Assembly: GCA_021014945.1 (NCBI GenBank)
Contig: MU266366.1
Coordinates: 62,001 to 126,000, forward strand
DNA: 64,000 nucleotides
DNA from: Leucogyrophana mollusca
Lineage: Eukaryota; Basidiomycota; Agaricomycetes; Boletales
Reading direction: 5' to 3'
The notes beneath the pieces were generated by a model. It made no database searches, was not told where the DNA came from, and saw nothing but the letters and a program-made list of their open reading frames with translations. Shown here piece by piece: positions 35,001 to 46,029 of the stretch. The position numbers were made by a program, and so were the translations under genes. The first letter of the stretch is position 1. Every line of letters starts with the position of its first letter.

Positions 35001-36720
35001 ATAAAAGAAACGAAAGAAAAGAAAGAAAAGAGTCCAGCGCTGAGTACTGAAGGACGCACCGGGAAGACATAGAACCCCGTCTCGAAGTTCAGGAAGACGG
35101 GGCAGTCGCGGTAGAGCGCGGCTTCGTCGGGCGTGAGCTGGATCGTGGCGACGCTTTGTCTGTGGGCGGGCGGGATGGCGTGGGGTGCGTGTGTGGGGCG
35201 CGGTGTGGGTGTGCGGGGCGAGTACGCGGGGCGTGGACGAAGCGATGTACCGATATACGTGTACCAGTATGTTGTGTGGATCGAGTACAGTGAGTCCTAT
35301 GATATCAGCTCTCGTGGTCGCGTGACGCAGAATATACAAGGCATGAAAAGAGGAAACGGAGGACAGCGCAAGGCCCAGGGAGGACTCGAAAAGAAAAAAT
35401 CAATTTACAAGACGAAAAACGCACCCAGTCGCCAGACACCGCGCATCCAGCCCCAGCTCGCGGAACGCCGACGCGGTCCACGCGCCGACAGCGAGCACCA
35501 CCACGTCTGCCTCGTACACCTCCTCGTGCCCCGCTCCCTCCTGTTCCCTTTCCTCCCCTCCATCCCCTCCGTCCACTCCCTCACTTCCAAGTCCATCCAC
35601 CCCCGCCCCACCCCCCACCCACACCCTCACCCCCACACACCTTCCCGCCCTCCGCACCACCCCGCGCGCCTCCCTTCCCCCCAGGACGCGCCCCCCCGCC
35701 GCGCGCACGCGCGCGAGGAGGACGCGCATGGCGCGCGCGGCCTCGGCCCAGCCGCCGTCGTGGTTCAGGGAGGCTGTGTAGGCGGGGGTGGGGGTGGTGC
35801 TTTGGGCGGGTGAAGCGGCATTTGGGGCGGGCGACGGATCGGATGGGATGGGCGACGGATTGGATGGGACGGGCGACGGATCGAATGGGACGGGCGCTGG
35901 GAACGCCCCCTCCACGCCCAGCGCCGCGCGGACGGCCGCCGCGTCCGGGAGGAGGGACGTCCGCGCGCCGAGGGCGCGGTCGTTTGCGTAGGCGGGGTCC
36001 ACGTCGGGGCTGGTGGTGGTGTTTTTGAGGAGGAGGATGCCGGATCTGGGTGTGCGCGTGGGTGTGCGTGGTGTGTGAGGTGGGGTGGGGTGGGGTGTGT
36101 GCGGTGCGGTGGGTGTAGTGGGTAAGGTGGGTGCGGTGGAATGGAATAGCACGCGCACGCGACGGGGCGCGGGGATGGAACGACGAGATATACATCAGTC
36201 CAGCCCAGCCCAACACACAGCCCATAAGACGCACTCGTGATAGCACCCCGCCCACTCGGGCGCCTTCCACGCCGCGATCGCCTCCCGCGCGAGGCGCGTG
36301 TAGAACTTGTCCGTGTAGCACGAGCGCACGACTGCGGGGGGTGGGGTCAGTGGTTGTGTTTCCTCTTCTCCCCGTTTCCCCTTCCCCCCACTGCACCCCC
36401 ACATCCCTTCCCCTTCCCTCACCACCGCATCACCCAAACCCAAACGCACCTTTATTCAGATCCACGCTCGCCGCGTCCCGCGCCGGGAGCTCCGCCGCGC
36501 GGTCGAGCACCGTCACCCTCACCTTGCCCGTCCCCGCGTGGCGCTGGAGGAGGTGCAGCGCGGTGGAGAGGCCGAAGGTGCCTGCGCCGAGGATGAGGAT
36601 GTGTTTGGTTGGAGTTGTCGTGGAAGGTGTGGGGGTTGCCGTGGGAGGAGCTATGGGGGGAGAGGTGGGAGAAGAAGCGGGGGGAGGAGAGGGAGATGTG
36701 GGACGAGGGGGAGGGGGCAT
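32011..36720 (-). CDS. FAD-dependent oxidoreductase, amine/sarcosine-oxidase-like
   Basis: Seven minus-strand exons (36450-36720, 36235-36331, 35425-36045, 35060-35159, 33185-33564, 32339-32435, 32011-32214) encode 589 aa. The dinucleotide-binding motif LGAGTFGLS sits at 44-52, after a Pro/Thr-rich leader. DAASVDLNKVVRSCYTDKFY follows, then VVVLAVGAWTASAFRELGLD, then FLNFETGFYVFP and PNEDNIVKFALHAAGHTH. The end is LCWYTDSPDSDWVIGAYP and LATSGSGHAFKFLPIIGS. This is the DAO family typical of fungal sarcosine/pipecolate/fructosyl-amine oxidases, which oxidise secondary amines with FAD and oxygen; the substrate is open. Two introns are very long for this genome (1,495 nt at 33565-35059 and 749 nt at 32436-33184) and contain minisatellites. 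A Pro/Ser repeat (DPSPVPSNPSPIPSDPSP) is inserted in exon 3. The 3' end converges on CPA2, 164 nt away. Confidence 0.85.
32522..32810. repeat. Degenerate minisatellite in FAD-oxidoreductase intron 5
   Basis: Imperfect tandem units of about 22-30 bp built on TATCACCATGATAGACC occur about ten times within the 749-nt intron. A related stretch recurs at 46060-46170, next to a copy of the neighbouring exon. Confidence 0.65.
34030..34240. repeat. Minisatellite A in FAD-oxidoreductase intron 4
   Basis: About seven imperfect units of roughly 25-35 bp share the core CCACGYRTAAYRRA. They lie wholly inside the 1,495-nt intron. Confidence 0.65.
34480..34630. repeat. 27-bp minisatellite B in FAD-oxidoreductase intron 4
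   Basis: Four to five units of 27 bp (GCGATACGCTGAGATTTTGG plus TYTGGGY). The period shows as a 9-residue repeat in the minus-strand frame. The array is inside intron 4, about 240 bp from minisatellite A. Confidence 0.7.
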
Positions 36721-37279
36721 GGTGCTGGATGGAAGAAGGGAGAAGGGGGGGAGGGGGCTTGTTATGATATCAAGGAGATACTGATAAGCGAACCCCGCAA
36801 TCGCTGATTATCGGCTATTTATGACAGCGCGTGATGTCCACGTCCATAATGTATGGTATTTGTGTTACTGTACACCTGATTCTATGTTCATGTTCACATT
36901 CACGTTCATTGCACAGTGCAACTGCAGACAAGATCAAGCGCCGAGCTGCATGCGAGGTCCCGGCCCGGCAGCGCACCAACGAAATCCAGCATCCTCGCAT
37001 ACATCTCTGTATCTCGTCGCGTTCCAGGGAGGTGTAACGTGTACGAGTGGGACCAGCCCCGCACGCCGAGTCGCAGCAGACCACCCGAGTCGACACGTCC
37101 ATCGGGGGTCGTAGCACGCGAGTCCAGACTCGGGGATTGGCCGTGGGGTGTGGGGGCGAGCGAGGCCAAGGCTGAGCATCGGAAGACTCGCAGAAGTTTG
37201 GAGGTGCGTTTGGAATTGGGGTTTGAAGGATGTGGCAGCCCCCCGCTGAGCGCTGAGTGCTGAGTGCTGGTCTGGGTGC

Positions 37280-37365
37280 GTCGATGTCGGTGCTGCTGTT
37301 GGCGTTGGCGTCGATGCTGCTGTTGGCGTTGGCGTCGATGCTGGTGCTGGCGTTGGCGTTGGCGC
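37280..37365. repeat. Short tandem repeat (GTTGGCGTTGGCGTCGATGCTG type)
   Basis: Units of about 24 bp built on GTTGGCGTCGATGCTGCT, three to four copies, seen as SIDANANS repeats in the minus-strand frame; not thought to be coding. Confidence 0.6.
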
Positions 37366-37534
37366 TGGGACCGGGCGTTAACGTCCCTAAGCTGGTCTGG
37401 TCTGCTTTAGGTGTCCCGACGTTGGTGTCGGTGCCATTGCTGAATGGCATTGGTGCTGACGCGTCTATCCCCATTCATAACCCCGCAGCCACGCCCGGTT
37501 CGCATCATACCACGGTACCTACCTGCCTGTGGGC

Positions 37535-37715
37535 GTGGGGGTATTGATATCCTGTGGGCGTGGGGGTATTGATATCCAGTGGCGGTTGGCGTGATTACGA
37601 GCAAGCGATAATATAGATATCCCGTGTTGCTGAGATGATATAGATATCCCGTGTTGCTGAGATGGTATAGATATCCTGCGACGCCGGGATGGTATAGATA
37701 TCCTGCGACGCCGTG
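37535..37715. repeat. 24/27-bp minisatellite containing GATATC
   Basis: Two 24-bp units (GGGCGTGGGGGTATTGATAT) are followed by four 27-bp units with core TATAGATATCCYG and alternating GTTGCTGAG or CGACGCCGG spacers. Every unit contains GATATC, a perfect 6-bp palindrome. Confidence 0.7.
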
Positions 37716-37984
37716 GTGGGACCAGCTTATCGTGACTGCGATGCAAGGAACCATCAGACCTCGCTGGGACCAACGCTTATCGTGACCGCAACAAGAGGAA
37801 CCATCAGTTGTCGCTGCGGAAGCGACCATCAGACTCCACTGCGGTGTAGGACCATCGGGCTTCGCTGCGGTATCAGACGCCAGGCTCTCCGCCGGGTATC
37901 TACACCAGATATCAGCATCAACATCACGCCGAGGGTAGAATGCATCAAGACGTCACCAGGTGAGCCTCGGGCAGCGCACCGGGA

Positions 37985-38250
37985 ATACCGGTTAGACACC
38001 GGCATCGCAGTGGTTGGACGTTGGACACGTCATCGCAGTGGTTAGACGTTGAACACGTCATCGCAGTGGTTAGCCATGGGCGTAGCAATGATGAAACTTG
38101 GAGATCTGGATAGACTCGGAGACCTGGTTAGACTCGGACATCGCATTAGTTAGACTCGGACATCGCATTGGTCAGACCCAGACATCGCAGCGGTTAGGCT
38201 CAGACATCGCATTGGTCAGACCCAGACATGGCAGCGGTTAGGCTCAGAAT
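37985..38250. repeat. Minisatellite with 28-bp then 22-bp units
   Basis: Three units of about 28 bp (ACACGTCATCGCAGTGGTTA) give way to five or more units of exactly 22 bp (TCGGACATCGCATTGGTTAG plus AC). Both share the core CATCGCA-TGGTTAGAC, so one probably evolved from the other. Confidence 0.7.
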
Positions 38251-38429
38251 CGGAGATCCCCCTCGTTAGACCCGACCAGCATCGCGGTGGGCCGGCTCTG
38301 ATTCGACCAGTAGCGCGGCGAGCCTGGTTAGACTCTTAGACTCGGACATTGCATTGGTCAGACCAGACATCGCAGGTCGCATTGGTTAGATTTAGATTCG
38401 AATCGAAGAACCCCCGCGTTAGACCCGAC

Positions 38430-38650
38430 CAGCATCAGTGGGTCCTGGTGGGTCCACTCTGATTCGGCGACTCTGACTCGCCGAGCATCGCGGTGGGCCT
38501 ACTGACTCGACCAATATCACGGTGGATCCACTCTGACTCGACCAATTCCACAGCAGCGATGCTGGATTGACGCTTGGCCTGGACTACGGTGGGTCCACTC
38601 TGACTCGACCAATTCCACGGCAGCGATGCTGAATTGACGCTGGGGCGCTG
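38430..38650. repeat. Longer-period repeat (GGTGGGTCCACTCTGACTCG)
   Basis: Three to four imperfect copies of a block containing GTCCACTCTGACTCGACCAA; two copies extend through CCACRGCAGCGATGCTGRAT with few differences. Confidence 0.6.
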
Positions 38651-39179
38651 ATGCGGCTGGGCGATTGGGTGGGCTTAGGATAGTGGGGTTTGGGATACAG
38701 TGGGGTTTGAGGCCTGAGGGTCGAGAGTCGTGCGTGCGGTCATTGGTGATTGGGATGAACTGAAAGCAAAAGGGAGAGCGCCTGACGAGATTTTCAGAAA
38801 GGCCGCGGTACCGCTCAGACTCGTCGAGCCGACAACGACATGAAACACAACGGTACGTGTTATCGCGATGAAACGAGGGGACGCGGAGGTAAGGAGAAGC
38901 CGGCCTCGTGGTGGCGATGTCGACGGAACGGGGGTGTGATAATGCGATAATGCGATAATGATGATGGTGTGATTATGGATGGCCATGGAACGCCCCGGGG
39001 TTTAATGTCCAATGATGGGTGAATGGAAAATGGTTTGCCGGATGATGTGGTGATGAAGAAGCTATGTCGCGGAACGTTAACGAAGGGTGATGAGATCTTA
39101 GAAGCTGTGTAGCGGAACGAATTATAAGTGGTGGTGATTGAAAATGAAATGGTGTCGGTGTCGGTGTCGGCGAAGGAAG

Positions 39180-39310
39180 GCTCCCTGGCGCTGGAAAAAG
39201 AGAGGCTCCTGGTGCTGAAAAAGAAAAGCATCCTGGTGCTGTGCTGAAAAAGAGAGGTTGTCTGGCGCTGAAAATGGATTGCTCCTAGCGCTGAAAAAAG
39301 AACAACGCTG
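39180..39310. repeat. ~30-bp minisatellite (GCTGAAAAAGAGAGGCTCCTGG)
   Basis: About four imperfect units of around 30 bp with core GCTGAAAAAGARAGG; the minus-strand reading shows a 10-residue periodicity. Confidence 0.6.
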
Positions 39311-39884
39311 TGGCGATGTGGACGGAGGGGGTACAGATATAGACGGTGAGTGATGGGACGATGTAATTAAAAGCGGTGTCGACGGGAGTGGAGGAAATGA
39401 AATGAAAGCGGTGTCGACGGCCGCGGGTGCATCATGATGGCGTCGTATCGAGGGACGACTCATTGTATTGGATGGCGTCGAGTCATAGTATTAGGTGGGC
39501 GTCAGAGTCGACGACGAGGGTAAGCAGCCTCGTGGTGGCGATACCGACGGGGGAGGTGAAATAGACACCTTAGACCTTGTGTGTGGCTGGTATGGTGGCG
39601 AAGGGGTGAGAGAGTGAATTTACGGTGGGATAGCCGCGGATGCTGACGAGTGGGAGAGTTCGAGGTGAAAGTGGATCGGATCTACGACTGCCCCAAAAGA
39701 ATGAGAATACGAGGGATCGAGATCTGGGTCTCCTTACGTAAGCAACTGACGGAGCATAGCAATCTTGCCTCGAGAAATGTGAAAAGGCCACAGAAATCGC
39801 AGCGGACGGATCAACGTCCACCACACAATACTTATACCCTCACTCCTCTAATCAATTAATCTAATACACTAAACACACCAAACA

Positions 39885-42800
39885 ATGTCGCAGCTCACAC
39901 TCCTCTCGTCCTTCCTCAGAGACACCAAAGAGCTCGACGCCTACCTCGCCTCCGAGCCCGCCCCCGTCACCGTCACGGGCAGCACCCTCTCCCTCCCCCA
40001 GATCCTCGCCGTCGCCCGCTACCACACCGCCCCCGCCCTCTCCACCGACCACCACATCCTCGCCAACCTCGCCGCCTCCCGCGCCGTCATCGAGGCAAAG
40101 GTCGCCAGCGGCCTCTCCGTCTACGGCGTCTCCACCGGCTTTGGCGGCAGCGCAGACACACGCACCGACGATGCCGTCGCGCTCGGCGCCGCGCTCCTCC
40201 AGCACCAGCACGCCGGCGTCGTCGTCCCCACCTATGCCCAGACCACCTCCCCCCCTTCGCCGTCGCCGCGCCCGGCGCCGCTCCCGTTCACGGACCCGCT
40301 CACGACGACCTCGATGCCCGAGTCCTGGGTCCGCGCGGCCATCCTCGTCCGCATCAACTCCCTCATCCGCGGCCACTCCGGCGTCCGCCCCGCCCTCCTC
40401 CGCAAGATGGCCCTCCTCCTCGAGCGCGCCGTCACGCCCCTAGTCCCCCTCCGCGGCAGCATCAGCGCTAGCGGCGACCTCTCCTCCCTCTCCTACATCG
40501 CCGGCACCCTCATCGGCAACCCCGCGATTAGGGTCTGGGCACCCGCGCCCACCGCTGGGCCCGCCCTCGCACCCCCCGCGCGCACGCTCCTCCCCGCGTC
40601 CGTCGCCCTCGCCAACGCGGGCATCGAGCCCATCGCCCTCGCCTCGAAGGAACACCTCGGCATCCTCAACGGCACGGCCTTCTCCGCCGCCGTGGCCAGC
40701 CTCGTCGTCGGCGAGGCAGCCGGGCTCGCCGTCTTGGCCGGCGTGAGTCCCCTCCCCCCCCTCTGAGATCCTCCCAGCTTATGCTGATTTGCACACAGGT
40801 ACTGACAGCGATGTCCGTCGAGGCCCTCCTCGGTACCCGCGGGAGCTTCGAGCCCTTTATCAGCGAGTCGCGGCCCCATCCCGGCCAGGTGCGTACCCCC
40901 GTTTCTCTGTGCGCTCGAGTATTCACGCTAATGCTTATTCCTTTCGCCGTGTCACCCAGATCGCCACCGCCACCCTCCTGCACGCCCTCCTCACGCCCTC
41001 CCTCCTCGCCAGCACCTCCCACACCGAGGTCTCCATCACCGCAGACGCGGGCGTCCTCCGCCAGGACCGCTACTCCCTCCGCACCGCACCGCAGTGGCTC
41101 GGCCCGACGTGGGAGGACATCGAGGCCGCACGGCGCACGGTGCGCGTGGAGGTTAATAGCAGTGAGTGTCTTTGCCCTTTTACTTTGCCTTTGCGCCCTG
41201 GGATTTGCCCCTGCCCCGTTGTGTGCTGTGTGCTGTGCACCTGTACCTGGGGATTTACTTCTCCCCTGCACCTGGGGATTTGCTTCTTCTCCTATATCTC
41301 GGGGACGTTGATATTGACCTCGAGACACTGACGCTAACGCGCCCACAGCGACGGACAACCCGCTCATCCAGCCCCCGGACGCGACACAGCCCGGCACGGT
41401 GCACCACGGGGGCAACTTCCAGGCGCTCGCGCTCACGAACGCGATGGACCACACGCGCCTCGCGCTCGCGCTCATGGGGAAGATGATGTTCGTGCAGTTG
41501 ACTGAGGTGCGTGCTGCGCTTTCATTTCGTCCCTACCCCTCCACCCCCTCTGCTTCCATACCCCACCCCTCCACTCCACTCCCCCGCTCGCTTAACTCAC
41601 TCGCTTAACTCTAACGCTAATGCTAACCCCCCCTCACAGATAATCAACCCCGCGACCTCGCGCGGCCTCCCGCCAAACCTCTCCGGCGGCGAGCCCTCGC
41701 TCGACTACGGCGCCAAGGGGATCGACATCGCGGCGGCCGCGTACGTCGGCGAGCTGAACGGCCTCGGGGGGATGAACGTCGGCGTGGGGAGCGTGAGCGC
41801 GGAGATGCATAATCAGTGTGTTAAGTGCGTGTTTTTCGTCTCTTTTGTCTCTCGCTTTCACTTACTTACCCCTTTCACCTCTCCCTCACCCCACTTCACC
41901 TTCCCTCGCCCCTTCACTTCTCAACCCGCCTCCAAACCCCCCTCTTCACCTCCAAAACGAATGATCATATGAACGAACGAACGAACCACCCCCACCCCGC
42001 ACACACAGCTCCCTTGCGCTCATCTCCGCCCGACACACCGCCACCGCGCTCGACGCCGCGGCCCTCCTCGCCGCCTCGCACCTCTACGTCCTCTGCCAGG
42101 CGCTCGACCTGCGCGCGCTGCAGGCGGAGTTCGCCGCCGCGCTGGGCGGCGTCGTGCGCGGCGTCGTGAGGGGGGTGTTTGGCGTCGCGTGTGCTTATAG
42201 CTCAATGAACGACACCGAAGAAACGATGGGAGTGAACGACACTGGCGTCATGAATGGGAACGTGAATGGGAAAACGGGGGTGGTGATAGACGCAGACGCG
42301 CTGACGCGCACGCTCGTGGACGCGCTGGAGAAGACGAGCACGATGGACTCGCCGGAGCGCATGGTGAAGGTCGCGGCGGCGTGCACGACGCAGCTTGTTG
42401 ATCTGTTTTGTGGTGGTGAGTGCGCTCGCTCCTCTCCTCCTTTATACACACAACCCTTGCAAACCAATACTAACCCACCCCTTCCCCCCCAGAAACCCCC
42501 GCCCCCGCGCTCCTCGCGCGCATCCCCGAATTCCGGCGGCGCCTCGCGGAGGCGATGACGGAGCTCCTCGTCGTGCTGCGGTGTGCGTACCTCGGCGTGG
42601 CGCGTGGCGACGTGCGCGCATCGAGCTCGCCTTCGAGTGCCTCTTCGCCTTCAACGACAACCGGCTCGACCCTCGCAGGGCTCGACGCACCTCTCGACTT
42701 CGGCGCACCCCTCGCAAACCTCGACCTCGGCGCGCCCCTCGCGCAGCTCGCGGCGTACCGCGGCCCCGCGCCCGCAGCGCCCTTCCTCGCGCGCACGCGC

Positions 42801-43175
42801 CCGCTGTACGAGTTCGTGCGGCGCGGGCTGGGCGTGGGGATGCACGGCGCGGGGAACCTCCGCGGGGACGTGTTTGGGATGAGGGGGGTGGATGGGAGGG
42901 GGTGTGTTGGCTCCGGTGGCGCCGGTGTTGGCGTGCACGAACATGGGGTCAATGGTGTGAATGGGGTAAACGGGGAGTTGCCGGGGTTGAACGGGATGAG
43001 TGGGAACGGTGTGAATGGTGTAAACGGGAGCGGCACGGGCGAGATGGGCCCGGTGGAGAACACGATCGGGGACAATATCGCGCGGATATACGAGGCGATC
43101 CGGGATGGGCGCGTTGCGAGGGTTGTGGCTGGGATGGTGGAGGAGGTGGGTGTTGGGGTGGGGTGCGAGCTTTGA
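39885..43175 (+). CDS. PAL: Phenylalanine ammonia-lyase
   Basis: Converts L-phenylalanine to trans-cinnamate and ammonia, the entry to phenylpropanoid-type compounds and a route for using phenylalanine. Seven exons (39885-40742, 40799-40888, 40960-41161, 41349-41506, 41640-41824, 42009-42415, 42493-43175) give 860 aa. The Ala-Ser-Gly triad that forms the MIO cofactor is at 195-197 in [17 protein letters not shown]. Other marks are [15 protein letters not shown], the [13 protein letters not shown] helix, [48 protein letters not shown] and [16 protein letters not shown]. The protein is longer than common fungal PALs (about 700-750 aa) because of low-complexity insertions: a Met/Asn/Gly stretch in exon 6 and, in exon 7, a Ser/Thr run and an NGVNG repeat ([18 protein letters not shown]). 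The exons are much richer in G+C at third positions than the neighbouring intergenic DNA. Confidence 0.94.
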
Positions 43176-43234
43176 GGCTTTGAGATTTGAGTTTTGAGCT
43201 GGGGTGCAGGATACGATGCGGCGATGCGGGATGT

Positions 43235-43330
43235 AGAGCACGCCCACCACCACCACCACCACCACCACCGCACAACGAGGAGCACGCCCACGACGAGCAG
43301 GGGCACGGAGCACGGAGCACGGAGCACGGA
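43235..43330. repeat. (CAC)n microsatellite and GGAGCAC tandem repeat
   Basis: About ten CAC triplets (43240-43270) are followed by four copies of the 7-mer GGAGCAC (about 43302-43330), just downstream of the PAL stop codon. Confidence 0.75.
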
Positions 43331-43489
43331 CTTCAATTTTATATATATACTCAGCACGCACGACAAGACTGGAATCGCACACATACAGACACATGCAAGC
43401 ATACATTATATTGTACCTAGATCTCTTTTTACTTTTTCGTTCTGTGCAGTACCCTAGATGCGAATACATAATATCACTTGATTCTGATT

Positions 43490-45995
43490 GTGAGCCTGGG
43501 TGGAGGGTTAGGGTTGCGGAGCGCTGAGGGGTGAGAGGTGAGGTGGGACTCTGGGTTGACACTTGGGCTTGAGAGGTGAGGTGGGGTGAGGCGGAGTTTG
43601 GTGGGTAGTAGTAGGTTTTGTGAGATGCTGAGTGGCGATGGCGTGCTGTGGGCGGTCGCTGGGGTCGAGACTAGCATGAAGCGGGTGTGATCAGGCATAA
43701 AGCATAAAGCAAGAAACAGGAAGGCGGGGATCACTTTGCCCGTCATCGTCTGGTGCCAGGTCCCATGATCTGCAGTCGCTGATGATGATGACGATCTCGT
43801 CACCCCCTGGTACCAGCGGAGAAGAGCTTGGTACCAGTGCAGAAGATCTTGTAACCACCCGAGGCGATCGTCTACCAACCGATAAGATCATCTGTCGATC
43901 GAAGAGATCTCGTTAGTCTCCTTTGCAGACCTTAAGCCTACTGACGGATGACGGCTGATCAGGCTGCATCACGAGAGATCTGGGCCCAGGGGTGTGGTTA
44001 ACGCGCCGCCGCCTTGAAGGAGGTAAGGGTGGGTGTCGCTGACAAGTTAGCTCAGCGATGGAGGCATGGAAGAGGCTGACTCAACAACGTGCATAACACT
44101 CGGCTGGCTCAGCGGGGGCCATCATGATGCAGACTGGCTCGACGGGGGCACGGTGCACACCTCCCACCATGCGGCGCCTGTCTCTCCTCCACCGTCACCA
44201 TGTAGTAGAACGCGGGATGGTCCTACCACATCATAACGGTGAGTGAGAGACATGGATGATGGTAGTGAGCCGGCACCGGCATATTCCGAGTCCGCACCCC
44301 AGGCTCATTTCGACGCGTTTCCGCATTGGACACTTTACCTATGTGCCACCAGCACGAACTCGCTGTTTACGAGCGTGCTTTCACGACCGTCATGGCCCGG
44401 TAAACGCTCCCCCAGCCGCTCACATTGTTCTGAAATGGGGCTCTGCTCAGTGCTTCCAAGCCGATCCAAGCTCCGCGGACCACGTCCTCGGAAAGTCTAA
44501 TCCACGCGCACAAACCCCAGGCTGTCAGTTGCCCCTCCCCGGTGCTACTTGGCTCTGCCTTGGCAAGGTGCGGGATCGCGGTATTGCCAGCTGCATGGCA
44601 ACTTTCACTGGACTGCGACGTGGGGCTGCGATGGAGCAGGGACAGGACTGATTGGTACTGAGGGGTCGATCCCTGAAGGCTGAGGGTAAGGGGGCGTAGG
44701 ACGCGTGCAGAGCCTGTTGCTTCTTCGTCCAAGTACGGCTGCGATGCTTCTCAGTAGGAGCCTCGTCAACTCCGGTAAACACGCCGGTGTTCAGACGCTC
44801 GGCATAAAAAACGGGTAGATTTACTGTAATTACTGGCTTACCGGTCTATGATACGTCGTTCCGCGACCTACCCGTGGCAAGAAAACAACCAAAGGGGTGA
44901 GCACCAAATTGTGCCCTTTCATCAACTGTGACGGTAGACCCTACGTAATTGCTCTGCGTCCACTATGTTTCATACACCCGAAGGCTGGGTCTCAGGAGAA
45001 CTGTATTTGTGATGGAAAGTCCGATGATGAAGGTATACAAATGAGTATCTATAACTACTACAAGATCTATAACTAATATAATACAAGAAGCCGACCGGGA
45101 AAAATACAAGTAAGCGATACAGGTCGATCAGTGAACAGCTGTCCCGTTCATCGTGTGCCTCTCGGGCTTGATATCAGTTGAGATAGCGCAGCCGTCCACC
45201 TTGCCCTCCGTCAGCCACGCCTCACCCTTCACGAACATATCCCTGTCCGGAAACACCTCCAAAATTTCGGCGACGAAGCCCTCCGTCTCGAGCCGATACG
45301 TCCTCCGGAGCTCGCGCTTCCCGCCCACGGCGTGCGTCTCGACATTGAGGAGACTAAACCGCGGGTTGCGGCGCAGCTGCCGGAACGTCTGCCCGATCGG
45401 GAACTTTTCGTCGAGGAACAGCCGCTCGCACTCGGGCGATGTGATCGTGACGGTCGACGTGGCGACGCAAATGACGCGCTCAGCGCACTTGAGGTGCACC
45501 TGCCGCGATTGGGTGATGGGGTGTTCGGGCGATGCTGGCTTCAAGCGGGGAGAGACGTTGGCGTATATGCGCTCGATGAATATCGGGCGCGCGAAGAATG
45601 TGCTGTGGGACAGGCGGGTGAGAACGGGTTGGAAACGATAAAAGATGCGACGGTCGTCCTACCTGAGGAGTCGTTGCAAGTCGCCTTGTGCAGCCAGCAT
45701 AATTCTCTCGAGGCCTGTTGTATCCTCGGGGATGCATGACAGCTATTAGGTATGATCAGAATTGGGAATAAAAAAGCTTGCCGCCACGCACCGATACATG
45801 AGTGGAGGCGGCGTTGTACGAATCGACCACCAGCATGTTTGATGTAGGAGGGATCGAAGCAACTGTCGAAGTTACGTTGATGCAAGAGGGTGCGTTGCGG
45901 GTAAAAACCTGGGAACAGAGAAGAACTGGCTTTTTAATGATGAGTGCCTTGCAAGGGCACCATCACGGAGAAAGAGAAGGTCACCAGCTCCGACC
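43490..45995. repeat. Segmental duplication, copy A
   Basis: This segment aligns by eye, in the same orientation, with 46755-49880. Shared landmarks are GGACTCTGGGTTGA (43550 and 46801), GATCTCGTTAGTCTCC (43906 and 47190), a stretch reading CTTCCAAGCCGATCCAAGCT (44455 and 48234), and the whole gene at 45128-45836 plus about 160 nt of its promoter. The 5' two-thirds has diverged more than the gene. It carries no transposon ORF that I can see. Confidence 0.75.
45128..45836 (-). CDS. Chorismate pyruvate-lyase-like protein (PF01947-like), copy A
   Basis: Three minus-strand exons (45792-45836, 45663-45742, 45128-45602) give 199 aa. The fold signature resembles the Rv2949c/DUF98 family of chorismate pyruvate-lyases: GLERIMLAAQGDLQRLLS, then ERIYANVSPRLKP, then RQVHLKCAERVICVATS, then FPIGQTFRQL, and at the end RRTYRLETEGFVAEILEVFP. 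Characterised members cleave chorismate to 4-hydroxybenzoate and pyruvate; the Glu of the last motif is present. No signal peptide or membrane segment is visible. It lies in a duplicated segment, and a near-identical gene sits 3.85 kb away in the same direction. The family call is from memory of the pattern; activity in fungi is inference. The start ATG is the first in frame, and both copies share it. Confidence 0.68.
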
Positions 45996-46029
45996 GGTGT
46001 CTACGTCAAAGCATATTTGAAACCTATCA

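Larger units (their letters stand above)
36721..39884. other. Repeat-rich intergenic region between FAD oxidoreductase and PAL
   Basis: 3.2 kb with no gene recognised and at least five separate minisatellite arrays (annotated individually). It must contain both divergent promoters: that of the FAD gene just right of 36720, and that of PAL just left of 39885. The PAL leader is A/C-rich with several CTAAT-like and CACACC elements. Confidence 0.5.

Noticed and set aside
37257..37547. Leu/Ala-rich plus-strand open frame resembling a membrane protein
   Set aside because: Produced by a 24-bp tandem repeat; no start context or homologous structure.
39861..40376. 171-codon open frame antisense to PAL exon 1
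   Set aside because: It mirrors the strong G/C bias at PAL third positions, is Gly/Glu/Arg-rich without domain features, and overlaps a clear PAL reading frame.
42470..43402. 310-codon minus-strand open frame over the PAL 3' end
   Set aside because: Low-complexity composition (Pro/Thr/Ser-rich) and full overlap with PAL exon 7 mark it as a shadow of GC-rich coding DNA plus the CAC repeat.
44243..44651. Open frames in the 5' part of segmental copy A
   Set aside because: The equivalent frames are not preserved in copy B and have no recognisable family, so they do not behave like a gene.
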